A DNA stretch of 8,710 bases from Acidimicrobiales bacterium (GTDB taxonomy: Bacteria > Actinomycetota > Acidimicrobiia > Acidimicrobiales > JABEUL01), in assembly GCA_013044465.1 (NCBI GenBank), contig JABEUL010000188.1, forward strand, positions 1-8,710, written 5' to 3'. The notes beneath the pieces are model-generated. The model had not been told where the DNA came from. It worked only from the letters and a program-made list of their open reading frames with translations, and did not search any database. Made by a program: the position numbers and the translations under genes. The first letter of the stretch is position 1. Each line of letters begins with the position of its first letter. Shown piece by piece: positions 1 to 6,846 of this stretch.

Positions 1-1133
1 CGATAGGCGAAGATGAGTAAAAATGCTACAGATGCTGCCATCACGACTGGAACAAATGATCGCTTCCTAAGCTGCTGGTGAGGAGACAGGCGGTCTAGAC
101 CTAACGGGGTGTTGATGCCTTCTGTAGTTGGAAGCAACAGTATGAATCCCATTGACAGTGCTGCAAAGAAGTTCGTAAAGTATGAAGGCGGAGCAGTTGG
201 TCTTGTGAGGGTAAGAGAAAATACCGCATAGCACAAAAACATTGTGCCATAAAGTGCCATGGCGTAGGCGAGTAGTCTTCCACCTCCTTTTACTACTCTT
301 CTAAAAGCCATTGCACAAGCTGCAAATGCTGTTGGAAGGAGTGCGGCTATTGAAGTTGTGGGGATTAGTATCCATATGACACTAGACGGAATATTTCTCT
401 GGGACGATATGACCAAGACAAGGGCACCCCCAACTGAAACAGCCACCAAGCCTAAGTTCGCCAAATCAACTGACAATGAGAGCTCGCCAGATTTCGTGTG
501 CAAGAAATCAACGGCTGATGCCAGCCAAACACAAATTGACGCGACTCCAACACCTGCCACTAGAACTTCGCATGGCGGCCAAATGGTGTTCCAAATCGGG
601 AATATAGGTGGTCCCACAAAAAGTGATGCTGGTATTACTGCAATAACCAGAACTTGAAAAAAATCTGTCGTAAGTACAACTGAACGCCAAAAACCAGTCT
701 CACTTTTGAATGTGTCTCTGATTCGCCAGCGCCACACAGCCACCATCGATATTTCATAAGCCACAACTGCCACTCGCATCCAAATCCAAAACATGGACCA
801 GTGTGGGTAATGAGCTGCAATTAACTTCGAAATTAATATGCTGGCATCGGCAAATCCCCAAATGTAAAATAGTTTCAGCCCAAGTGTCGCACCTCTCCAA
901 AATCGAAGTTGATCAGGGTGACATTTCCTTGAAACTTCTGTGTAAAAAAGTATGCCAGGAACGACAAACATTCCCGCGGTGAAAATCACACCTAGTATGT
1001 CAGCGTTTCTTCCATGTAAGGCTAGACCAACCAAAGTTGATCCTACGATGACTAAAGGCCAATAGATTCGAGCACTTTTCGCCACAAAACGTGGGAATAT
1101 CGCTCCAGGGTCAGAATAGTTCTCCAGGCTCAT
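1..1133 (-). CDS. Polytopic membrane protein, N-terminal part (runs off the left edge)
   Basis: An uninterrupted minus-strand frame reads from an ATG at 1131-1133 to the window edge, giving 377 residues with no stop, so the C-terminus is missing. The ATG follows an AGGAA ribosome binding site about 6 nt upstream. The product is very hydrophobic. I count about eleven membrane segments, near residues 23-40, 46-64, 82-106, 111-134, 150-173, 187-206, 222-242, 251-275, 285-308, 319-335 and 358-377. Polar linkers rich in Arg and Lys separate them, for example residues 135-148 and 277-285. I see no transporter signature or catalytic motif in the visible part. A soluble signalling or enzymatic domain could follow beyond the window, as in membrane-sensor proteins, but that is speculation. 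The gene is divergent from the thiolase gene, with 181 nt between them. That it is a real gene is well supported; its function is unknown. Confidence 0.8.
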   Translation of the reverse strand, partial: MSLENYSDPGAIFPRFVAKSARIYWPLVIVGSTLVGLALHGRNADILGVIFTAGMFVVPGILFYTEVSRKCHPDQLRFWRGATLGLKLFYIWGFADASILISKLIAAHYPHWSMFWIWMRVAVVAYEISMVAVWRWRIRDTFKSETGFWRSVVLTTDFFQVLVIAVIPASLFVGPPIFPIWNTIWPPCEVLVAGVGVASICVWLASAVDFLHTKSGELSLSVDLANLGLVAVSVGGALVLVISSQRNIPSSVIWILIPTTSIAALLPTAFAACAMAFRRVVKGGGRLLAYAMALYGTMFLCYAVFSLTLTRPTAPPSYFTNFFAALSMGFILLLPTTEGINTPLGLDRLSPHQQLRKRSFVPVVMAASVAFLLIFAY

Positions 1134-1252
1134 AGAATTCCTAGGATGGAAAAATATGCAGTCATCATGAAGTTTTATCGACATATGGCCCTGAAATCTT
1201 GAAAATTAGTATCAAATTACAACATTTGTTGCTATTCCCCGAAAGCATAGTT

Positions 1253-1280
1253 TTGACTCGCCAGTGGGTGGGGATATAAC
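1253..1280 (+). promoter_or_regulatory. Sigma-70-like promoter of the thiolase gene
   Basis: A TTGACT -35 element (1253-1258) and a TATAAC -10 element (1275-1280) are separated by 16 nt. This would start transcription near 1287 and give a leader of about 28 nt ending in the AAGGAGA ribosome binding site at 1304-1310. The intergenic region 1134-1314 must also hold the promoter of the divergent membrane protein gene, but I could not place that one convincingly. Confidence 0.6.
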
Positions 1281-1314
1281 TTATTGACGCTGGGATCAAG
1301 ATTAAGGAGAAAAA

Positions 1315-2508
1315 ATGGCAATTCGCACATTCGTTATAGGCGTCGGAATGACTAAATTTGAAAAGCCAGGCTCAAAAGAGTGGGACTATCCTGACATGGG
1401 GCGAGAAGCAGGAAAAAACGCGCTGGCTGATGCCGGAATTGACTTCAGCGAAGTCGAATCGGCTTTTATAGGTTATTGCTACGGGGATTCAACATCTGGG
1501 CAGCGGGCTCTTTATGAACTGGGAATGACCGGAATACCTGCCATAAATGTCAATAACAACTGTTCAACTGGCTCAAGTGCCCTATTTTTGGCTCGAAGGT
1601 TTGTCCAAGGTGGCTTAGCAGATTGTGTCATGGCACTGGGTTTCGAAAAGATGGAAAAAGGTTCACTTGGAATCAAATACACAGATCGGACCCCTCCAAT
1701 GGATAAGCATTTTTTTGACATGAAAGATCGGCGGGGGATTGCTCCCGCTCCTCCTGCGGCTCAAATTTTCGGAAATGCCGGGAGAGAGTACATGGAAAAA
1801 TACGGTGTCTCAAAAGATGTGTTTGCCAAAATCGGAGAGAAGAATCATAGACACTCAGTGAATAATCCTTATTCCCAGTTCCAGGATGAGTACTCGCTAG
1901 ACGATATATTGGCGGCACCGATGATATATGATCCTCTGACCAAACTGCAATGTTGCCCGACCTCTGATGGTGGAGCGTGTGCCATTATTGCCAGCGAGAG
2001 ATATGTGAGAGATCACGGGCTGCAGGACCAAGCGGTGGAGATTATCGCTCAAGCAATGACAACTGATTTTGATTCCACTTTTTCCGGGAGCGACATGTCT
2101 CTGGCAGGTTTTGACATGACCAGAGCAGCGGCCGACCAAGTCTATGAATCGTCAGGTCGCGGTCCAGAAGATGTGGATGTGATTGAGTTGCATGACTGCT
2201 TTAGTGCAAATGAACTAATAACCTATGAAGGGCTTAGATTGTGTGGTCAAGGTGGAGCGGGGGAGTTAATTAGTTCAGGTGCACTTACTTATGGAGGATC
2301 AGTAGTTGTTAATCCTTCTGGAGGTCTAATTTCAAAAGGTCATCCACTCGGTGCGACGGGATTAGCGCAATGTTCGGAACTTACGTGGCAGCTCCGAGGA
2401 ACTGCGGCCAAACGACAAGTAGACCGAGCGAGAGTGGCCCTTCAGCATAATCTGGGGTTAGGTGGAGCTGCTGTGGTGACCATGTATGAAGGTGGCACAC
2501 TTAAGTAG
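1315..2508 (+). CDS. SCP-x type thiolase (lipid-transfer protein / acetyl-CoA acyltransferase family)
   Basis: This 397-residue protein belongs to the thiolase superfamily and most resembles the thiolase half of sterol carrier protein x. It lacks a C-terminal SCP2 lipid-binding domain. Thiolases cleave 3-ketoacyl-CoA with CoA, or run the reverse condensation; SCP-x types act on branched-chain or steroid side-chain acyl-CoAs. The expected catalytic elements are visible: nucleophile Cys83 in NNNCSTGSSAL, an HDCF motif at 293-296, His343 in GHPLGATG (342-349), and a C-terminal HNLGLGG stretch near 379-385. Length is normal for the single-domain form. The ATG start follows AAGGAGA by 4 nt and has its own promoter. 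No second beta-oxidation gene and no DUF35/OB-fold partner, which often accompanies such thiolases, lies in the window, so the substrate cannot be named. The family call is firm; whether this member is fully active or an atypical, partner-dependent enzyme is open. Confidence 0.93.
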   Translation: MAIRTFVIGVGMTKFEKPGSKEWDYPDMGREAGKNALADAGIDFSEVESAFIGYCYGDSTSGQRALYELGMTGIPAINVNNNCSTGSSALFLARRFVQGGLADCVMALGFEKMEKGSLGIKYTDRTPPMDKHFFDMKDRRGIAPAPPAAQIFGNAGREYMEKYGVSKDVFAKIGEKNHRHSVNNPYSQFQDEYSLDDILAAPMIYDPLTKLQCCPTSDGGACAIIASERYVRDHGLQDQAVEIIAQAMTTDFDSTFSGSDMSLAGFDMTRAAADQVYESSGRGPEDVDVIELHDCFSANELITYEGLRLCGQGGAGELISSGALTYGGSVVVNPSGGLISKGHPLGATGLAQCSELTWQLRGTAAKRQVDRARVALQHNLGLGGAAVVTMYEGGTLK

Positions 2509-2570
2509 CAACACCTGCCAATATTTTGCTACCATCCCATCTGCATTTCAACTCGATTCGAAGGATAAAG

Positions 2571-2602
2571 TGGAAAATGGAAGAAAATACATTTATAAAT
2601 GT
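2571..2602 (+). promoter_or_regulatory. Putative promoter and palindrome just upstream of the structured RNA
   Basis: A TGGAAA (2571-2576, four of six matches to TTGACA) and a TATAAA (2594-2599) are spaced by 17 nt and would start transcription at about 2605. That is close to the first base of the outermost RNA helix (2604). The -10 element lies inside a perfect 14-bp palindrome, ACATTTATAAATGT (2589-2602), which could be an operator. Palindromes of pure A/T character also arise by chance in AT-rich DNA, so the operator reading is weak. Confidence 0.35.
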
Positions 2603-2603
2603 A

Positions 2604-2962
2604 ATCGACCCTAAGCTAAAAAAGGACACTAAGTGCTTTGGTGTAAAACGGCTGGCAGAAATGCAAATGTAGGTCGAAGGCTATGGTCTTGGGTGGACTC
2701 AGCGCAGGAACTTAGGGATTGATAAATTTCGGAGCTTGGAACTTCTATTCGGCCCTTCCCGCTAGGAGCCAGACAGGCCTCCGGCTTGAGTGGAGCTACT
2801 CGCTTAAGGTAATCTAGCTAACGGAGTGGCAAGAACATCAGGCGAGCTAAACACTTCCGGAAGGAAGCCCACACAAGTCCAAGTTCTTGAGAACTTGGTG
2901 TCTTGATGGCAGTGATCGGCTGGTTCAGCTCTCCAGAAATCCCATGGCTTTAACCGTAGGGA
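2604..2962 (+). ncRNA. Candidate structured non-coding RNA, about 360 nt, family not recognised
   Basis: This stretch has no plausible protein gene but folds by eye into many mutually compatible helices. P1 pairs 2604-2615 with 2711-2723 (12 bp, bulged A2718) and encloses three hairpins: 2626-2631/2639-2644, 2649-2653/2672-2676 (with a GAAA-capped 3-bp tip) and 2680-2688/2696-2703. Further 3' are P5 2765-2770/2776-2782 (one bulge), P6 2785-2793/2800-2808 (9 bp), P8 2854-2858/2863-2867 with a GGAA tetraloop, P9 2879-2886/2891-2898 (8 bp, UUGA loop) extended by 2874-2877/2902-2905, and P10 2940-2947/2954-2962 (bulged A2958). About nine pairs are G-U only when read on the plus strand, and each would be an A-C mismatch on the minus strand; this argues for plus-strand transcription. 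Flanking DNA on both sides is clearly more AT-rich. Signatures of RNase P RNA, tmRNA and SRP RNA are absent. It could be a member of a known large-RNA class that I cannot identify without a covariance-model search. Confidence 0.6.
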
Positions 2963-2994
2963 GGATGTCAAAGTTGTTGATTTAATATCACTAG

Positions 2995-3026
2995 TTCCTC
3001 AGCGAGGAAAAGGTAATTTATTTTTT
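2995..3026 (+). terminator. Weak hairpin plus distant T-run, possible end of the RNA transcript
   Basis: TTCCTC (2995-3000) and GAGGAA (3004-3009) form a 6-bp stem with an AGC loop. A run of six T lies at 3021-3026, about 12 nt after the stem, which is too far for a textbook intrinsic terminator. The hairpin is symmetrical, so it could equally serve the convergent minus-strand genes. The DNA from 3010 to 3060 is strongly AT-rich. Confidence 0.25.
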
Positions 3027-3063
3027 AAAAAATGTATTTTAAATAGTTCTTGGATTCTAATTC

Positions 3064-3122
3064 GAAGTGCAATCCGACTAATGCATTCGAGTATAAGTCA
3101 TCTTGACTTTGTAATGCACTTC
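3064..3122. repeat. 8-bp perfect inverted repeat around the stop codon of the secreted-protein gene
   Basis: GAAGTGCA (3064-3071) and TGCACTTC (3115-3122) are exact reverse complements separated by 43 nt. The second arm lies inside the last codons of the minus-strand gene that ends at 3098. It could fold at the 3' end of that mRNA. The spacing is long and there is no T-run, so I do not call a terminator. Confidence 0.3.
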
Positions 3123-3721
3123 AACTGGGGACTTCCAGCCGAGTATCTTTTTTGGCCTGTTATTAATCTTTGGCTCCAACACGAAGCGCAATAACTCACA
3201 ACTGTAAACTGTTTAGAACCTTCAATACTTGCCGAGACCTGTTGGTTGATGTGATCAAGTTGCGAAGCGCTAAAACCGTAAGCAGGCTCCTCATTCAGCA
3301 TTACTCCGCCGAAATACCTGACAAATTCACTTGCTCCAACAGCGTAATAAACTTCAGTGACTGCGCCTTCAACTGCATTTATGTAGTCGGTGACAGACGT
3401 ATAGCAAATTGTTTGAGGCGAAATTGCTAGCACTGTTTGACTTTCACCTCCGTGTAACCTTATAAATCTGGCAACTTTGGAAATGGCCTCATTTGGAGTG
3501 TACTGGCTGATGTTGCAGCGGGCAATCATTCCAAGTGGTTCTACCACTACTGCGTTGGCTCCCGTTGGGAATCCCTGGGCCGTACTGATGTCAGCAATGT
3601 ACCAGTATGGATTTGGACTTTGCGCTTTTGCTTCCTGGCTGACGATAGGGACTCCAGCAGACATAATGGCTAAAGCTGCTGCAATTTTTGCTGACATTTT
3701 GACGCGTCGATTAATGCGCAT
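3098..3721 (-). CDS. Secreted protein of unknown function, 207 aa
   Basis: I do not recognise this protein. The first 34 residues form a clear Sec signal peptide: a basic start (MRINRR..), a hydrophobic core near 11-28, and an AKA-Q type cleavage site at about 33/34. The mature part is about 174 residues with five cysteines (69, 106, 178, 181, 202), including a CxxC at 178-181. Its centre has an acidic stretch (MLNEEPAYGF, 141-150). The first ATG is chosen because AGAAAGG sits 7 nt upstream; the internal Met9 has no such site. It follows the other secreted-protein gene (3760-4410) after 38 nt on the same strand, so the two are probably co-transcribed and may act together outside the membrane. 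The last 20 or so residues are basic and lack obvious secondary-structure cues, so a small C-terminal frameshift cannot be excluded. No function is proposed. Confidence 0.72.
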   Translation of the reverse strand: MRINRRVKMSAKIAAALAIMSAGVPIVSQEAKAQSPNPYWYIADISTAQGFPTGANAVVVEPLGMIARCNISQYTPNEAISKVARFIRLHGGESQTVLAISPQTICYTSVTDYINAVEGAVTEVYYAVGASEFVRYFGGVMLNEEPAYGFSASQLDHINQQVSASIEGSKQFTVVSYCASCWSQRLITGQKRYSAGSPQLKCITKSR

Positions 3722-3759
3722 GATTAAACCTTTCTCTAGTTTTAATTAATTACTGTGGC

Positions 3760-4410
3760 TTAAGCGCAAATTGGATTATTAGCTAAAAAGTTTGCCTGCA
3801 CAGTACCTGAAGCCTGGGTAGGTGATACTGGATCTACTTTCGCCCAAAGATTGATACATTCACTCCAATTATTGGGTGGATTTTGATACCAAATTCCGTT
3901 GGTTGTGTCGAAGATTAACTGGTGACCACCCACGTCAAGAATCAACATTCCAGGATAGGTACTCCCAATTAATGACATAACTCCACTAAAAGGAGCTGGG
4001 TATAGATGCCATCCGCTGAGTGAAGGATTTGCCGAAGAGGACAGGCAAGCAGAATCACCGGGACTACACCTAAAAGTTGCAATTGCAGGATTCGAACCAA
4101 CTTTGGATTGAAATCCTATCCACCAAGACTGACCGTCAAACCAGCACTCATAGTAAGAATAGACGTTGGCCGAGAGTTGATCCACGATAGTTTTTGAAGT
4201 TCCGCTTCCTGGCTCTCCCCAAGCACCACAGGTCGGACTCTTGGTAGTAGCTAGAATGGATGTTGTCACGGTCGAAGTCGCAAAAGAAGCCGAATTCAGA
4301 ACCTTGGCAGCATGACTAGTGTTTATTACAAGTGTTAAGACAACTAAGACTCCAGCAATAGTAAGTGCAATCGCAACACATGACCTGAATAAAACGTTCT
4401 CACGCTTCAT
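3760..4410 (-). CDS. Secreted or membrane-tethered cysteine-containing protein of unknown function, 216 aa
   Basis: I do not recognise the family. The ATG at 4408-4410 is preferred over an in-frame GTG at 4417-4419, because the purine-rich AGAGAGG lies 8 nt before the ATG and almost touches the GTG. The N-terminus (MKRENVLFRS..) has two or three basic residues and a hydrophobic segment at about 11-30, followed by a possible SHA-A cleavage site at about 34. This is a signal peptide or a single anchor. The exported part carries six cysteines (61, 89, 115, 122, 185, 215), an even number that suits disulfide pairing. It is rich in Trp, Tyr, Ser and Gly, with motifs such as CWFDGQSWWIGF (89-100) and GIWYQNPPNNWSEC (172-185), typical of an extracellular beta-rich fold. 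It is the first gene behind the promoter at 4491-4519 and precedes a second secreted-protein gene by 38 nt. Confidence 0.72.
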   Translation of the reverse strand: MKRENVLFRSCVAIALTIAGVLVVLTLVINTSHAAKVLNSASFATSTVTTSILATTKSPTCGAWGEPGSGTSKTIVDQLSANVYSYYECWFDGQSWWIGFQSKVGSNPAIATFRCSPGDSACLSSSANPSLSGWHLYPAPFSGVMSLIGSTYPGMLILDVGGHQLIFDTTNGIWYQNPPNNWSECINLWAKVDPVSPTQASGTVQANFLANNPICA

Positions 4411-4490
4411 GGTCACCACCTCTCTTATTGTTTTTTTAAGAACAGGGCCTTTGTTGAAAGACGATCCACTGACTACTCAGTTCACGAGCC

Positions 4491-4519
4491 ATAATAGAAC
4501 GTAGTGTTTTCATAGTCAA
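4491..4519 (-). promoter_or_regulatory. Strong sigma-70-like promoter of the secreted-protein operon
   Basis: Read on the minus strand, TTGACT (4514-4519) and TATTAT (4491-4496) are separated by exactly 17 nt, five of six matches to consensus for each. Transcription would start near 4484 and leave a leader of about 75 nt before the ATG at 4410. It is among the best promoter matches in the window. Confidence 0.65.
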
Positions 4520-4812
4520 TTCAAGATATGTTTATTGAACCAATTTTCTTGTCTCTGTCTCAGTGGATTACTAAAATCATTTTTAATCATCCCTGTAAAA
4601 GTGAGACGAAATTTGGTAAATCCAACATTTTGTGCGATTGGATGCAAATAATGTTTGGGATTCGACTGGGATAATTGCATTTAACTTGAAACTTATGGAA
4701 TTGCTAGCAAAGGACTAGTTTTGAAACCAGCAGATCGGAGCAGTTTTAGAATTGGGCTATGCGGCAGGTATTAATTGTAGTTTTCAGGTACAATTATTTG
4801 CGCTCATAGCGG
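4520..4812. other. Intergenic stretch without a gene
   Basis: No credible coding frame is seen between the secreted-protein promoter and tRNA-Glu. The only structure noted is an AT-rich hairpin 17 nt downstream of the tRNA on the minus strand: AATTGTA (4789-4795) pairing with TACAATT (4773-4779) around a 9-nt loop. It lacks a T-run and may be a processing or end signal of the tRNA transcript, or chance. Confidence 0.4.
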
Positions 4813-4885
4813 CAGCCCCAACGGGATTCGAACCCGTGTCTCTACCTTGAGAGGGTAGTGTCCTAGGCCTCTAGACGATGGGGCC
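4813..4885 (-). tRNA. tRNA-Glu (anticodon CTC)
   Basis: A 73-nt cloverleaf on the minus strand begins GGCCCCATCG. Its acceptor arm is 7 bp with a terminal G-U pair, the anticodon stem CTACC/GGTAG closes the loop CTCTCAA with anticodon CTC (reads GAG), and the T-arm contains GGGTTCGAATCCC. The discriminator base is G, followed by CCG, so the CCA end is not encoded and must be added enzymatically. It is the substrate of the GluRS encoded at 7642 onward. The region 4886-5128 upstream is AT-rich; I could not settle on a promoter there. Confidence 0.97.
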
Positions 4886-5128
4886 AAAAGTCGCAAATTT
4901 CAGAAGCTATGTGGAAAATACAAATTAATTGCACCCAGGCCGACATGCTCTAATTATTACTTCACCTATATCTTATTACAAACAAAAGAGCCTAGATTTG
5001 TAACAGCTGTTTTTGACCGAAGTTTTTATTTCGCCGCTTCAATTCCCAGAAGCTTACATCCTAAATCTATTAAAAGTCCTTGTCAATTAGATAGTGAAGA
5101 CTTTAGCAATTATTCTATTTTCAGCCTT

Positions 5129-6130
5129 CTAACGTCTAGCGCCAGCAAGAATTCGAAGGAGTGAAAGATAAATCATTACTAGAGAGATCAGAAGGCAAAG
5201 AGCTGCATACCACTCACCTTCGGCTGACAGTCCAGATCGTTGTGCAATTTCTACGTATGCAAAATCAACCAATAAATTCATACACGCAATTATGAAATAC
5301 ACAACTCCAAAGACAATGAAGGTAAACATGCCATTTACTGGTGTAGACATTGAGACAAACATTGATGTCAACATGACAACTAAAAGTGTGACAGTAGCCG
5401 CAAACGTAACGGTTACAAACCTGCTTGTAACACGAATTAGTCCTGTTCGAAATGCTACCAAGATGGAAAAGAATGTCGCAGCAGTGCCAGCCATCGCCAA
5501 TGGCACTATGCCGCCTGAAAGGGTGCTGTAATAAGTTGAAATATATCCGAGTACAAAACCCTCAATAATGGCATATATTGGTGCGAAAATTCTGGCTTTC
5601 CTCGGCATTCTCAGACCTGCAATGGCAACTCCTAGCCCCACGAATATCAGCCCAAAAATCAAGATCGGCGATTTCGGCAGCACAAGTGAAATAGCAGCAC
5701 TTGCCATCACTAAAACCACAAGTTGTAGCACTTTGTTATATGTCTCTACTGCGCTAAATGCTCTAGTGTCACCTACTGGAGGAAGATCGGTAAAAGGAGG
5801 CAGTATTGGACTTTGACCGAAAGGCGGGGTGGTGTAGTAACCCTGGTTGTAAATTTGGGGAGATGGGCTAGGAGCAAATGGACTCTGGCTCAGATTTGCT
5901 GGTGGCACTATCTCCGAGCTTTCAGATGACACGTAGTAAGCACCAGGTTCTATTCCTCCAAAGCTTGGATTGTCTTGAATTTGAACTGTGCTCTGACCCA
6001 ACAAATTGCCACTTTGTCCCGCAGAAGAAGATCTTTCAAACGAATTTTGCCTCTTTGGGCCGAACTCTTTCATCAAACGATCGAAATTAGTTTTGCTCCC
6101 ATAGGATCCACCCTGCTTCTTTTTAGTCAC
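5129..6130 (-). CDS. Bax inhibitor-1 / YccA-family membrane protein
   Basis: This 333-residue protein has seven predicted membrane helices (about 133-151, 155-173, 181-199, 207-227, 239-262, 268-293, 307-328) and the landmarks of actinobacterial Bax-inhibitor-1 proteins: EGFVLGYIS (190-198), LLVDFAYVE (286-294), and a last helix beginning EWYAALCLL (306-314). Characterised members of the superfamily are pH-sensitive calcium leak channels or bind membrane proteases; the role of the actinobacterial form is not settled. The start is GTG at 6128-6130, fixed by a perfect AAGGAGG 6 nt upstream. The first 125 residues are an unusually long soluble tail rich in Pro, Ser, Gln and Tyr, probably disordered. 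The gene follows the HNH gene by 73 nt and ends in TAG. Confidence 0.92.
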   Translation of the reverse strand: MTKKKQGGSYGSKTNFDRLMKEFGPKRQNSFERSSSAGQSGNLLGQSTVQIQDNPSFGGIEPGAYYVSSESSEIVPPANLSQSPFAPSPSPQIYNQGYYTTPPFGQSPILPPFTDLPPVGDTRAFSAVETYNKVLQLVVLVMASAAISLVLPKSPILIFGLIFVGLGVAIAGLRMPRKARIFAPIYAIIEGFVLGYISTYYSTLSGGIVPLAMAGTAATFFSILVAFRTGLIRVTSRFVTVTFAATVTLLVVMLTSMFVSMSTPVNGMFTFIVFGVVYFIIACMNLLVDFAYVEIAQRSGLSAEGEWYAALCLLISLVMIYLSLLRILAGARR

Positions 6131-6203
6131 TTTGGCCTCCTTGCTAAAACTCTATATGTTTTATGAACTAAATTCTACCATTGTGAGGTCTTGAAAGTTG
6201 CCA

Positions 6204-6842
6204 CTAGGGAGTTATGCCAAGAATCGACTCAGCGATTGTCCAATTTGTGGCAATGGCATTCTGAGCAGCACTTAGGGTAACTTCATCTGAGCAAACTGCA
6301 CTGTGGAGGCGATCTTCGACGCCATCTTTTGCATTAATTCCGTATGGGTCCTGTGGGTCAAATGTGGCAGGAGTTCCTTCATCAGGTTGCGGCCATAAGT
6401 TTTGCAAGCTAGAAGCTCCTCCTAATCCAAGAGGCACCAAGTGGTCGAATTCAAGTTTTGTGGCACTCTGGGAGGTGCCGTAAGCAGACATGGATAGATA
6501 TTTGGCAGGTTCAGTTAATGATACCGGGGGCCTCACCGACGACGTGTAGCCACCTCTCCTACAAATTGTTGAAAAGATATTTGCCTGAGTCACCGTGGTG
6601 TCAATTGCCCCGGGCGTGCAAGTTGGATCGGGAAGGGTGTAGCCATTGCTAGTTGAGTAATGGCATGATGAAGGCTTTGACATTGTTCCTCCAAGTCCCG
6701 AGGAAGTCCAGCCTGTACCCTGTATTTGAACTATTGATGGATCGGCGAGGGATTGAGAATGCGTGTTTGGAATCGAAGAACTTCCTGATTTGCACGAGCA
6801 AAGCAGGACCACCAAAAATAGAGTTATGAGTCTGCTTTTCAT
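6204..6842 (-). CDS. Predicted lipoprotein HNH endonuclease
   Basis: The 212-residue product starts with a short lipoprotein-like signal (MKSRLITLFLVVLLCSC), with Cys17 as the likely lipidated residue; the -2 Cys is unusual, so ordinary secretion is possible. The C-terminal half carries an HNH core: FDHLVPLGLGGASSLQNLWPQ (132-152), with Asp133-His134, the LGLGG turn and Asn148, followed by KDGVEDRLHSAVC (172-184). A preceding ICRRGGYTSSVRPP segment (93-106) is also seen in exported HNH proteins of actinobacteria and acidobacteria. These are predicted metal-dependent nucleases; a role in DNA scavenging or defence outside the cell is inference. The ATG lies only 4 nt after the 3' end of tRNA-Gln and has no good ribosome binding site, so translation may be from a nearly leaderless mRNA made by tRNA processing. 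No alternative start is nearby. Confidence 0.87.
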   Translation of the reverse strand: MKSRLITLFLVVLLCSCKSGSSSIPNTHSQSLADPSIVQIQGTGWTSSGLGGTMSKPSSCHYSTSNGYTLPDPTCTPGAIDTTVTQANIFSTICRRGGYTSSVRPPVSLTEPAKYLSMSAYGTSQSATKLEFDHLVPLGLGGASSLQNLWPQPDEGTPATFDPQDPYGINAKDGVEDRLHSAVCSDEVTLSAAQNAIATNWTIAESILGITP

Positions 6843-6846
6843 TTTG

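Noticed and set aside
2505..2532. Terminator of the thiolase gene: GTAGCAA/TTGCTAC inverted repeat over the stop codon
   Set aside because: The 7-bp stem is real, but the loop is 14 nt and no T-run follows.
2794..2820. H-type pseudoknot between the P6 loop (AGCTA, 2794-2798) and TAGCT (2816-2820)
   Set aside because: Complementary, but loop 1 would have no nucleotides, and TAGCT can equally pair with 2845-2849. Kept only as an alternative.
2604..2962. RNase P RNA, tmRNA or SRP RNA as the identity of the structured RNA
   Set aside because: The length would suit RNase P RNA or tmRNA, but the conserved RNase P GAGGAAAGTCC core, a tmRNA tag frame with a tRNA-like 3' end, and the SRP domain IV internal loops are all missing on both strands. 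The GGAA tetraloop at 2859-2862 alone is not enough for SRP RNA.
2604..2962. Group I or group II intron
   Set aside because: No domain V-like hairpin, no group I core sequence and no intron-encoded protein were found.
3477..3749. Plus-strand reading frame of 90 codons
   Set aside because: It lies antisense to the secreted-protein gene, has no ribosome binding site and resembles nothing; it is a shadow frame.
4417..4419. GTG start for the secreted 216-aa protein
   Set aside because: The ribosome binding site almost touches this GTG; the ATG at 4408-4410 has proper spacing.
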